DNA of 6,822 nt. It comes from an uncultured Actinomycetes bacterium. GTDB taxonomy: Bacteria; Actinomycetota; Actinomycetes; S36-B12. Shown one piece after another: positions 1-6,610 of the stretch. The stretch's first letter is position 1. Every line of letters begins with the position of its first letter. The notes under the pieces are model-generated. The model had not been told where the DNA came from. It saw only the letters and a list, made by a program, of their open reading frames with translations, and ran no database searches. Where the stretch lies: positions 1 through 6,822 of the forward strand of contig CAIXFB010000331.1 of the NCBI GenBank assembly GCA_903918595.1, in the 5' to 3' direction. The position numbers were made by a program, and so were the translations under genes.

Positions 1-435
1 ATCATCCGCAACTTGCTTGATAACGCCATCGAACACGCCGATGCCCGAGGTGTGCGGGTCGAACTTGCAGGTGACCACGACTCCGTCGCTGTGACGGTGC
101 GCGATTTAGGGGTAGGCCTGCGCCCTGGTGAATCCTCGCTCGTCTTCAGTAGGTTCTGGCGGGCTGATCCGGCTCGAGCGCGCACCACTGGTGGCACCGG
201 GCTCGGGCTCGCGATTGCGCTTGAAGATGCACGGCTGCATGGCGGTTGGTTGGAAGCGTGGGGAGAGCCCGGGAAGGGTGCATGTTTTCGTTTGACCCTG
301 CCGAGAGCCCCGGGTGTGGAATTGCGCTCCTCTCCATTGCTCATGCCCGAGGAAGTTGCACCCGAACCTGAGGTGTTCGTCGACCGTGTACGTACGGGCG
401 CTGCCTTGCGTGAAGCAGGTGATCGCGATGGGTAA
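1..435 (+). CDS. mtrB: MtrB sensor histidine kinase, C-terminal fragment (5' end outside window)
   Basis: This is the last 144 residues of a membrane sensor histidine kinase; the open frame enters from the left edge. What is present is the HATPase_c ATP-binding domain: an N box (RNLLDNAIEH, fragment residues 3-12, with N8 the expected Mg-ATP asparagine), a G1 box (DLGVG, 35-39), an F-box region (VFSRFWRAD, 48-56) and a G2 box (GGTGLGLAI, 64-72). The stretch EDARLHGGWLEAWGEPGKG and the polar, proline-containing tail after the domain resemble MtrB of Mycobacterium and Corynebacterium. In that family MtrB phosphorylates MtrA, which controls cell-wall remodelling, osmotic-stress and division genes. 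The gene downstream is lpqB, the usual partner, and its start codon lies inside this reading frame. The sensor, HAMP and phospho-acceptor histidine regions are outside the window. Family assignment is strong; mtrA upstream is assumed, not seen. Confidence 0.95.
   Translation: MIRNLLDNAIEHADARGVRVELAGDHDSVAVTVRDLGVGLRPGESSLVFSRFWRADPARARTTGGTGLGLAIALEDARLHGGWLEAWGEPGKGACFRLTLPRAPGVELRSSPLLMPEEVAPEPEVFVDRVRTGAALREAGDRDG
417..421 (+). promoter_or_regulatory. Ribosome binding site for lpqB, inside mtrB
   Basis: AGGTG lies six bases before the ATG at 428, within the last codons of mtrB. It decides the lpqB start: the reading frame is open upstream to an ATG at 314, but that would add 38 residues ahead of the lipoprotein signal peptide. 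A second in-frame ATG at 440 sits too far from this site and would shorten the signal peptide's N-region. Confidence 0.65.
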
Positions 436-2185
436 TCCCATGATCCGAGTTGGTGCCCTCGCATCGGCTCTCGTCACCTCGTTGCTCGTGTTGAGCGGGT
501 GCGGAAGTGTGCCATCCACCCTGACCGCGCAGGTCCCCACATCAGGACCAATCGAGCAAGGGGCGCAAATCGCCGGCACAAGCGAAGACCAGTTCATTCG
601 GGTCATCGCCCGACCGCCGCGTGAGGGCATGACTCCCAGTCAAATCGTGCAGGGTTTCTTGGAGGCCAGTGCATCTTTTGACGGGGACCATGCCGTTGCC
701 CGCCAGTACCTCACGACGAAGGCGAGCACCGGATGGAACACCGCAAGAGGTGTAGCGGTGTATGAAGGCATCCCAACATTGTCTGAGTTTGAGAATGGCG
801 TGTCGATGGTTGCTCCTCAATCGGGTGCGATCAGTGAGATCGGTTCATACTCCGTTCTCACACCCGGGAGTGAACTCCGCACGAACTTCGGCCTAGATCG
901 GGTCGATGGAGAATGGCGTATCGACCGAGTCCCCGAAGGATTGCTCCTTTCCTTGGCTGATGTCGATCGCGCTTTCCGCAGTTACTCGCTGTACTTTTTC
1001 AACTCTTCTTTCACCACACTCGTGCCGGACCCTCGAATGATTCCGGTCATTGGCTCCGGCCTTGCCAGCACGTTGGTGAGGCGGCTCATTGAGGGACCAA
1101 GCCAGTGGTTGGAGCCGGCCGTTCGCACCGGTTTCCCTGATGGTGCCGGCCTGGCGATTGACGCTGTGTTGATCGAATCCGGAGTTGCCCAGGTGCAACT
1201 CGATGCTTCTGTTCAACTATCTGATGACCGAACCAGGCAAGCGCTTTCCCAGCAATTGGTGTGGACACTTCGACAGCTCCCAGAAGTGCAGTCGGTGGAA
1301 GTGACCGCGGGTGGTCAACCGCTCAGCGTTCCCGGAGCTCCCAGCCCCCAACCCCGCGATTCTTGGTCCGCAGTGGATCCGAGTGGTCTTCCCGTTGGAG
1401 CCAGCGGTTACGCCATCACATCGAGTGCGGTGGTGCGCATTGATCCATCAGGAATCGTTGCAGCACCTGGTGAGGCTGGACTTGGCATTGCAAATGGCGA
1501 TGAAGGCGTGTTGGTCGATATTGCAGTTGATCGTCTCTCGCAGGAGATTGCAGGTTTCGATTCCGAAGGCACGTTGTGGCGCGGTCCATTGCGCTTTGCC
1601 GCCACACTCACGAAGATCGGCAGTTTCCCCGGAGCGACCGCTTTGCAGTTCGATCCGAGTGGCGCCCTATGGCTAGTGGATCCAGAGCAGGGCCTGCTGG
1701 TGATCCCCGAATCGGGCGCACCAATTTCGGTCACCGTGCAAGGACTGACCAGAAATTCAACGGTCCAACAGCTCGTTCCCTCTCGCGATGGCACCAGAGC
1801 GGCCGTCATAGTGCGTCGCGGGCCGCGGACCACGCTCTACCTGGCCCGAATCATCCGACCTTCACAAACAAACGTGATCGGAATCGTTGTGGATGCACCT
1901 ATTCGGGTAGAGGCAAAGTTGACTGAAGTGGTCGATGCATCGTGGTCGAGCGCTGAAAGTCTTGCGGTGTTGGGATCGGAAAGTGCCGGATCGCTGCAGG
2001 TCTATGAAGTCGATCTCGCTCGAGGCCAGGTGCTAGCCCAGGGTGCCCCGGAAGCGCCGGTCGCTATCGCTGCTGCTCCCGGCTTGCCCACACTCACAAG
2101 CGCTGCTGATGGAATCCTGTACGAGGGATCAAGCGGGGCGTGGTCACAAGTGCTCAACGCGACATCGCCGGCCTACCCCGGCTAA
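428..2185 (+). CDS. lpqB: LpqB, MtrAB-associated lipoprotein with GerMN domain and beta-propeller
   Basis: The protein has 585 residues, close to the mycobacterial LpqB length of about 583. Residues 1-24 form a lipoprotein signal peptide ending in the lipobox LSGC, so Cys25 should be lipidated and the protein anchored on the outer face of the membrane. The N-terminal domain follows, with the family-typical stretches TSGPIEQG, FIRVIARPP and IVQGFLEASASFDGDHAVARQYL. A GerMN domain spans roughly residues 190-302, including TLVPDP (197-202) and LPEVQSVEV. A predicted beta-propeller fills the rest, and the protein ends in AYPG, a usual LpqB ending. In mycobacteria LpqB binds the extracellular part of MtrB and tunes MtrA phosphorylation, affecting cell division and envelope properties. 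The ATG at 428 overlaps the mtrB stop by eight bases (ATGGGTAA), which implies coupled translation. The 3' end overlaps comF on the other strand. Confidence 0.95.
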   Translation: MGNPMIRVGALASALVTSLLVLSGCGSVPSTLTAQVPTSGPIEQGAQIAGTSEDQFIRVIARPPREGMTPSQIVQGFLEASASFDGDHAVARQYLTTKASTGWNTARGVAVYEGIPTLSEFENGVSMVAPQSGAISEIGSYSVLTPGSELRTNFGLDRVDGEWRIDRVPEGLLLSLADVDRAFRSYSLYFFNSSFTTLVPDPRMIPVIGSGLASTLVRRLIEGPSQWLEPAVRTGFPDGAGLAIDAVLIESGVAQVQLDASVQLSDDRTRQALSQQLVWTLRQLPEVQSVEVTAGGQPLSVPGAPSPQPRDSWSAVDPSGLPVGASGYAITSSAVVRIDPSGIVAAPGEAGLGIANGDEGVLVDIAVDRLSQEIAGFDSEGTLWRGPLRFAATLTKIGSFPGATALQFDPSGALWLVDPEQGLLVIPESGAPISVTVQGLTRNSTVQQLVPSRDGTRAAVIVRRGPRTTLYLARIIRPSQTNVIGIVVDAPIRVEAKLTEVVDASWSSAESLAVLGSESAGSLQVYEVDLARGQVLAQGAPEAPVAIAAAPGLPTLTSAADGILYEGSSGAWSQVLNATSPAYPG

Positions 2186-2853
2186 AGAGTGTGTGCGATG
2201 GCGGCGACGCCGCGCACCTGACACCCAGCCTTTTCTAAAGTCCTGGCTGCTTCGCTGATCGTGCTGCCGGTCGTGATGATGTCGTCGACGACGATGACGT
2301 CAGTCCCGGCAACCACATCAGGTGTTGCTACAAAGGCTGCACTGGACGCTTGGAGTCGCGAGGAGCGATCTAAGCGCTTACTGGCTCCGCTGCCTCGCAG
2401 ATCTTGCAACCAGGGGGCGATCACACCGTGGCTGCCGAGCTGCCTCCTCTCCATCGATCTGAGCAGTTGGTGCACGGGATCGAATCCTCTGCGGCGGATG
2501 GCAGCACGCCGACTCGGCACGGGAACCACCCGAATCAGCGGCCCTGCGCCGGCATGGTCGCGAACCGCCGAGATAGCCGCTGCGAGGAGTGGGCTCAGTT
2601 GGTCGGCCAGTTCTGGGATGTGGTGATCCTTATAGGTGTAAAGGACCCGCCGGAGCACCCCTTGGTATGCCCCTGAGTACGCGGTAGGCAGCCACTGCAA
2701 CCCGGAGTGGACCAAGAACTCATGCACACCTGGTCTGGGGAGAAGCGCGGCCTGGCACAGGGGGCACAGGAGGGTGCCAAGAGCACTGCAACCGGAGCAG
2801 CTTCGGGCGAGGAACAGGTCGGTGACTGCGATTCGGAAATGATGCAGGTTCAT
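2182..2853 (-). CDS. comF: ComF-family phosphoribosyltransferase
   Basis: The protein has 223 residues, typical for the family. Four cysteines near the N terminus (C19, C22, C30, C33, as CxxC...CPLC) form the ComF zinc-ribbon signature. VVPVPSRRAAIRRRGFDPVHQL begins at residue 109 and matches the family PVP...R..RGF.....L motif. The PRPP-binding motif VVDDIITTGST is at residues 188-198, followed by a helix and strand that close the type I phosphoribosyltransferase fold. ComF proteins take part in DNA uptake in naturally competent bacteria; in Actinobacteria the substrate and role are not established, so only the fold is claimed. The ATG at 2853 is the only good start. A run of G bases lies immediately before it and is unusually close for a ribosome site. 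In the usual actinobacterial order this gene is co-directional with lpqB and secA; here it points the other way, converging on lpqB and diverging from secA. Confidence 0.92.
   Translation of the reverse strand: MNLHHFRIAVTDLFLARSCSGCSALGTLLCPLCQAALLPRPGVHEFLVHSGLQWLPTAYSGAYQGVLRRVLYTYKDHHIPELADQLSPLLAAAISAVRDHAGAGPLIRVVPVPSRRAAIRRRGFDPVHQLLRSMERRQLGSHGVIAPWLQDLRGSGASKRLDRSSRLQASSAAFVATPDVVAGTDVIVVDDIITTGSTISEAARTLEKAGCQVRGVAAIAHTL
2191..2217 (+). terminator. Possible hairpin terminator for mtrB-lpqB, inside the comF 3' end
   Basis: Six base pairs (2191-2196 with 2212-2217, one G-T pair), a three-base bulge (2197-2199) and four further pairs (2200-2203 with 2208-2211) close a GCGA tetraloop at 2204-2207. 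The hairpin begins five bases after the lpqB stop. No T-run follows directly; the nearest is TTTT about 14 bases on. Actinobacterial terminators often lack a T-run, so this is plausible. The same bases encode the C-terminal strand of ComF, which could explain the pairing by chance. Confidence 0.3.
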
Positions 2854-3028
2854 ACCCCCCAGTACGCCCTACGGCGGGCCTATTTGGTCAAGTTGTGGGT
2901 TGACTGCGGATGCGGGACCGCGACTGTGGAGCGGGCGTCTACGATGGGAGCAATGGCCCCTCGAAAGGGCGGCCGAGCGTCGTCGACCATGCCGCTCAAG
3001 CATCCAGCGATCTGAAAGGCACGTCACT
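2854..3028. promoter_or_regulatory. Divergent comF/secA intergenic region with candidate promoter elements
   Basis: This 175-base gap must hold the start signals for both comF (leftward) and secA (rightward). For secA, TACGAT at 2940-2945 is a reasonable actinobacterial -10 element about 80 bases before the start codon, but I see no convincing -35 at the right distance; TTGACT at 2900-2905 is too far upstream. For comF, TTGACC on the minus strand (2886-2891) resembles a -35, but no good -10 follows. The gap is too short for an hpf gene, which commonly sits before secA, and I see no remnant of one. Confidence 0.35.
3014..3019 (+). promoter_or_regulatory. Ribosome binding site deciding the secA GTG start
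   Basis: GAAAGG lies nine bases before the GTG at 3029. The frame is open upstream to a TTG at 2900, which would add 43 arginine-rich residues unlike any SecA N terminus. The GTG start gives the expected opening, VGVFDKILRAGEGKTL, so it is preferred. Confidence 0.7.
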
Positions 3029-5827
3029 GTGGGAGTTTTCGACAAGATCCTTCGTGCAGGTGAGGGCAAGACGCTCCGCAAGCTCGAAGCTGTGGCGCGC
3101 TCGGTCAACACGATCGAGGATGAATTCACAGTCCTCACTGACGCAGAACTTCGGGAACTGACCGACGAGTACCGCGAGCGGTATGCCGCAGGTGAGTCTC
3201 TTGACGATCTCATGCCGGAAGCGTTCGCCACCGTCCGCGAAGCGGCGAAACGCACCTTGGGGCAGCGGCATTACGACGTCCAGATTATGGGCGGGGCAGC
3301 ACTGCACCTCGGCAACATTGCGGAGATGCGTACGGGTGAAGGCAAGACCCTCGTTGCCACACTTCCGGCCTACCTGAACGCCATCTCCGGCAAGGGTGTG
3401 CATGTAGTGACGGTGAACGATTACCTCGCTGAGCGTGACTCTGAGTGGATGGGTCGAATTCACCGATTCCTCGGCATGAGTGTGGGTTGCATCCTCTCTG
3501 GAATGACGCCCACCGAGCGTCGGGCCGCCTATGCCTGCGACATCACCTATGGCACCAACAACGAGTTCGGTTTTGATTACCTCCGTGACAACATGGCATG
3601 GTCTCGGGAAGAACTTGTGCAACGCGGTCACAACTTTGCCGTGGTCGACGAAGTCGACTCCATTCTGATTGACGAAGCTCGAACGCCACTGATCATCAGT
3701 GGCCCGGCCGATCAGGCGAATACCTGGTACGGCGAGTTTGCTCGCTTGGCGCGCATGCTTTCGCGTGATACGGACTATGAGGTCGATGAGAAGAAGCGCA
3801 CGATCGGTGTCCTTGAGAGTGCCATCGACAAGGTAGAAGACCAGCTTGGCATTGACAACCTCTACGACACAGTGAACACCCCGCTGGTGGGATTCTTGAA
3901 CAACGCAATTCGTGCAAAGGATTTGTTCAAGAAGGACCGTGATTATGTGGTGATGGACGGTGAGGTGATCATCGTCGACGAACACACGGGTCGCATCCTC
4001 AAGGGGCGTCGATACAACGAGGGATTGCACCAGGCGATTGAGGCCAAAGAAGGCGTGGAGATCAAGGCCGAGAACCAAACGTTGGCAACGGTGACCCTGC
4101 AGAACTTCTTCCGGCTCTACGAGAAGCTCGGCGGCATGACCGGCACGGCCATGACTGAAGCGGCAGAGTTCAACCAGATTTACAACCTAGGCGTGGTACC
4201 TATTCCGACCAACCGTCCCATGGTGCGCATCGACGAGGCCGACCTGGTGTTCCGGACCGAAGAGGCAAAGTACGCGGCCGTCATTGAAGACATCACTGAG
4301 CGTCATGCCACTGGTCAGCCGATTCTGATTGGTACCACCAGCGTTGAGAAATCGGAATACATCTCGGGTTTGCTGAAGAAAAATGGAGTCCCGCACGAGG
4401 TATTGAACGCCAAGCAACATGAGCGCGAGGCCGCGATCGTTGCGCAGGCTGGCCGCAAGAGTGCTGTGACGGTTGCCACCAACATGGCAGGTCGTGGCAC
4501 CGACATCATGCTGGGCGGAAATCCGGAATACATGGCAACGTCTGGGCTGGCGCAGCGCGGACTGTCACCCGTTGAGGATGCCGAGGCCTATGAAGCCGCT
4601 TGGCCGGAGGCGATAGCCGCAGCGAATGCCGCCGTCAAGGCCGAGCACGATGAGGTGGTGGGCTTGGGCGGTTTGTATGTGCTGTCCACCGAACGTCACG
4701 AGTCCCGCCGAATCGACAACCAGCTTCGTGGACGATCTGGTCGACAGGGTGACCCTGGTGAGTCGCAGTTCTACCTGTCCTTGCAAGACGATCTCATGCG
4801 GCTGTTCAAGGCAGATATGGTCGATGCCTTCCTTCGCCGTTTTAACGTTCCCGACGATGTGCCCATTGAAGCCAAGATGGTGACCAATGCCATTCGATCT
4901 GCACAGGGTCAGGTTGAAGCGCAAAACTTTGAAATTCGTAAAGATGTTCTCAAATACGACGACGTGCTCAACCGCCAACGCTTGGTGATCTATGCCGAGC
5001 GCCGCCGGGTGCTCGAGGGCGAAGACATCGAAGAGCAGGTTCGTACGTTCATCTCAGACACGGTTGAGGGGTATGTGCGCGCTGCAACAGGTGATGGCTA
5101 CCCCGAGGGCTGGGATCTGGAGAAGCTATGGACGGCCCTGGGTCAGCTCTACCCAGTTGGTGTCACCATCGATGAAGTCGAACGGGCTTCAGGCGGAGAT
5201 CGCGCCGGTTTGAGTTCGGATTTCTTGGTCGCTGAATTGGTCGATGATGCCCAGAATGCTTATGACCGCAGGGAAGAAGAACTTGGTGAAGAGGTCGCCC
5301 GCGAACTTGAACGTCGCGTAATCCTGTCCGTACTTGACCGGAAATGGCGTGAGCACCTCTACGAAATGGATTACCTGCGTGATGGCATCGGTTTGCGGGC
5401 CATGGCGCAGCGCGATCCGCTGATCGAATACCAGCGTGAAGGTTTCGATCTGTTCACCGCGATGATGGATGGCATCAAAGAGGAGTCCGTGGGTTACCTC
5501 TTCCACGTTGAAGTGCAGGTTCCTGCGGCGGTATCGGACGAGGCAGCAGAGGCAGTTGAGGGTCTCGCCGATGCAACGAGCAGCCCCGCTACCGCTGGTA
5601 TCGCCGCCGCCGTGGCTGCCAGTAAGGCTGCACCTGCACCTCGAATTGAGGCTAAGGGCCTTGCACCTTCGCGGCCAGCGCACGTCGAGTATTCAGCACC
5701 CGATGCTGACGGTGGAGTCATGCACGGTGAAATGGATCTGGACAGCGATGGGTTTGTCGAGGTTGGCGAAGATGCCTCCCGGGCAGAGCGTCGTCGGGCC
5801 GAGCGAGCGAATCGAAAGAAGCGCTAA
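3029..5827 (+). CDS. secA: SecA preprotein translocase ATPase
   Basis: This 932-residue protein is the motor ATPase that pushes unfolded preproteins through the SecYEG channel. Visible in order: the N-terminal helix region (GVFDKILRAGEGK); nucleotide-binding domain 1 with Walker A MRTGEGKT (100-107) and the DEVD box (207-210) followed by SILIDEARTPLIISGPA; the preprotein cross-linking region, about 230-370; nucleotide-binding domain 2 with NMAGRGTDIMLGGNPE from 485 and the arginine-finger motif QLRGRSGRQGDPGESQFYLS from 565; and the helical scaffold and wing regions, with LDRKWREHLYEMDYLRDGIG. No key residue is missing. The tail is Ala-rich, then acidic (903-914 resembles an EF-hand loop), then basic (RAERRRAERANRKKR). 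It lacks the CxCGSGKK...CHG zinc-binding end found in SecA of many bacteria, as in mycobacterial SecA1. As the housekeeping SecA it should be essential. It starts with GTG, is transcribed from its own upstream gap, and overlaps the next gene's stop. Confidence 0.98.
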   Translation: MGVFDKILRAGEGKTLRKLEAVARSVNTIEDEFTVLTDAELRELTDEYRERYAAGESLDDLMPEAFATVREAAKRTLGQRHYDVQIMGGAALHLGNIAEMRTGEGKTLVATLPAYLNAISGKGVHVVTVNDYLAERDSEWMGRIHRFLGMSVGCILSGMTPTERRAAYACDITYGTNNEFGFDYLRDNMAWSREELVQRGHNFAVVDEVDSILIDEARTPLIISGPADQANTWYGEFARLARMLSRDTDYEVDEKKRTIGVLESAIDKVEDQLGIDNLYDTVNTPLVGFLNNAIRAKDLFKKDRDYVVMDGEVIIVDEHTGRILKGRRYNEGLHQAIEAKEGVEIKAENQTLATVTLQNFFRLYEKLGGMTGTAMTEAAEFNQIYNLGVVPIPTNRPMVRIDEADLVFRTEEAKYAAVIEDITERHATGQPILIGTTSVEKSEYISGLLKKNGVPHEVLNAKQHEREAAIVAQAGRKSAVTVATNMAGRGTDIMLGGNPEYMATSGLAQRGLSPVEDAEAYEAAWPEAIAAANAAVKAEHDEVVGLGGLYVLSTERHESRRIDNQLRGRSGRQGDPGESQFYLSLQDDLMRLFKADMVDAFLRRFNVPDDVPIEAKMVTNAIRSAQGQVEAQNFEIRKDVLKYDDVLNRQRLVIYAERRRVLEGEDIEEQVRTFISDTVEGYVRAATGDGYPEGWDLEKLWTALGQLYPVGVTIDEVERASGGDRAGLSSDFLVAELVDDAQNAYDRREEELGEEVARELERRVILSVLDRKWREHLYEMDYLRDGIGLRAMAQRDPLIEYQREGFDLFTAMMDGIKEESVGYLFHVEVQVPAAVSDEAAEAVEGLADATSSPATAGIAAAVAASKAAPAPRIEAKGLAPSRPAHVEYSAPDADGGVMHGEMDLDSDGFVEVGEDASRAERRRAERANRKKR

Positions 5828-6381
5828 CGCATCTCGATAGCGGTCACCAACCAACGACCGTCAGTGATTTCCATACGCAGCGCTACCGCATGAGAACGTT
5901 CCATGCCGACGATGACTGCTGAGGCTTCAACGATGCCTGGCGCCACTGTGCACACGCGTACTGAGCGCACTTTGCGCAGTCGAGATACACCTTGATGCAT
6001 GCGCATCGCAGGATGACGGGCCATCGCGGAGCCGCGGAGGTTAATTCGCTCTAGGACAACCCGCTCAACCCATTGTGATAACTGGGCCGCAGGACGTTCG
6101 CCAATCGACACTTCATAAATTGCTCGGGCCATGCGCGCTGCCCATTCCGAAGCGCGGGGCAGCTCCGTTTGGTTGGTGTCGGTGGTTGATGGTTGCAGGG
6201 CTCGGATATCACCTGGTGCCGGTGGTCTGGCCGCAAGGCCTGGTGCCGTGCTCCATTCCAATGCGAGGGAGAGCTGGTCTGTGCGCAGCGTGCGGCTCGA
6301 ACCACCGGGCAACACTCGCAACTTCGGGCGGGCCGCTTTCGTTTCGCTGTGATCAGGCTGTGGATTGAGAGTGCTTGACAT
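5824..6381 (-). CDS. Rv3235-family protein of unknown function
   Basis: The 185-residue protein matches the actinobacterial Rv3235 family, whose genes often lie near secA. Residues 1-75 are low in order and rich in Pro, Ser and Thr, with LRVLPGG at 21-27. The conserved domain runs from about 78 to 185: a helix with ARMARAIYEVSIGERPAAQL (82-101) and W104, then VRSVRVC (138-144) and strands ending in DGRWLVTAIEM (174-184). There is no signal peptide or membrane segment, so it should be cytoplasmic. The fold suggests a small alpha+beta domain, but no function is known to me and none is proposed. The ATG at 6381 is chosen because AAGGGG (6388-6393) lies six bases before it; a GTG at 6384, directly adjacent in frame, would be only three bases from that site. 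It converges on secA with interlocked stop codons and is downstream of the L,D-transpeptidase gene on the same strand. Confidence 0.88.
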   Translation of the reverse strand: MSSTLNPQPDHSETKAARPKLRVLPGGSSRTLRTDQLSLALEWSTAPGLAARPPAPGDIRALQPSTTDTNQTELPRASEWAARMARAIYEVSIGERPAAQLSQWVERVVLERINLRGSAMARHPAMRMHQGVSRLRKVRSVRVCTVAPGIVEASAVIVGMERSHAVALRMEITDGRWLVTAIEMR

Positions 6382-6387
6382 CACGTT

Positions 6388-6393
6388 CCCCTT
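6388..6393 (-). promoter_or_regulatory. Ribosome binding site of the Rv3235-family gene
   Basis: On the minus strand the sequence is AAGGGG, then AACGTG, then ATG. The six-base spacing favours the ATG at 6381 over the GTG at 6384. Confidence 0.65.
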
Positions 6394-6419
6394 CGCGAAT
6401 CACCCCAGTTGGCAGCGAG

Positions 6420-6504
6420 GTGTTGTTGTGTGTTGATGTGCGGAAACGTACTAGCGCAAGGCACAACGTGAAGGGTGTCGTTGTGTTCTGTTGATGCGAA
6501 AAGG
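6420..6504. repeat. Imperfect direct repeat pair, with inverted repeat between and within
   Basis: Copy A (6420-6448) and copy B (6475-6504) begin 55 bases apart. Each has GTGT(T/C)GTTGTG, then TGTTGATG, then CG(G/A)AAA; copy B has three extra bases before the perfect 8-mer and copy A two extra after it. CACAACG (6462-6468) and CGTTGTG (6479-6485, inside copy B) form a 7-base inverted repeat with a 10-base spacer. The position, about 40-125 bases upstream of the Rv3235-family start codon, would suit an operator, but this is inference. Confidence 0.5.
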
Positions 6505-6610
6505 CCTGTGGAGGACCGAATAGTTCAGAAGATTCACCAAATTTCCCCAAGGAAATCAAGCACCTGTAGTGCTAGCGCCACACTTTCAGAAGTCCTCAGT
6601 TTTCCACAGG
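6505..6610. repeat. Nested inverted repeats (multi-stem structure) after the L,D-transpeptidase stop
   Basis: An outer perfect 8-base inverted repeat pairs CCTGTGGA (6505-6512) with TCCACAGG (6603-6610). It is extended by GGAC (6513-6516) with GTCC (6592-6595) after a seven-base bulge. Inside are two hairpins: ATTTCC/GGAAAT (6541-6546 with 6551-6556, loop CCAA) and AGCAC/GTGCT (6559-6563 with 6569-6573, five-base loop). An 8-base direct repeat TTCAGAAG occurs at 6524-6531 and 6585-6592. The outer stem begins one base past the transpeptidase stop codon. There is no T-run typical of an intrinsic terminator on either side. Confidence 0.5.

Noticed and set aside
314..427. Extended LpqB N terminus from the ATG at 314
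   Set aside because: It would put 38 residues before the signal peptide and lies wholly within mtrB; the ATG at 428 has a ribosome site and gives a normal lipoprotein signal.
106..630. A 174-codon minus-strand frame across mtrB and the lpqB start
   Set aside because: Opposite-strand shadow of two well-identified genes, with no recognisable domain or ribosome site.
1408..1833. A 141-codon minus-strand frame inside lpqB
   Set aside because: Shadow frame opposite the LpqB propeller; its composition reflects the complementary strand and no family is recognisable.
2900..3028. N-terminal extension of SecA from an upstream TTG
   Set aside because: The added residues are arginine-rich and unlike SecA. 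The GTG at 3029 has a ribosome site and gives the expected N terminus.
2996..4078. A 360-codon open frame on the minus strand opposite secA
   Set aside because: It is a shadow of secA. The translation has no family resemblance or domain pattern, and the opposite strand encodes an unambiguous SecA with all motifs intact.
5841..5860. CGGTC/GACCG inverted repeat after the secA stop as a terminator
   Set aside because: Five base pairs with a ten-base loop and no T-run, inside Rv3235-family coding sequence; too weak to call.
6533..6555. TTGATT and TGAATC on the minus strand with 17-base spacing as a promoter
   Set aside because: The -35 is fair but the proposed -10 matches the consensus poorly, and the bases are already used by the ATTTCC/GGAAAT hairpin.
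6600..6608. TTTTCCACA resembling a DnaA box
   Set aside because: It has one mismatch to TTATCCACA, it is a single site with no cluster and no AT-rich element, and it is better explained as one arm of the outer inverted repeat.
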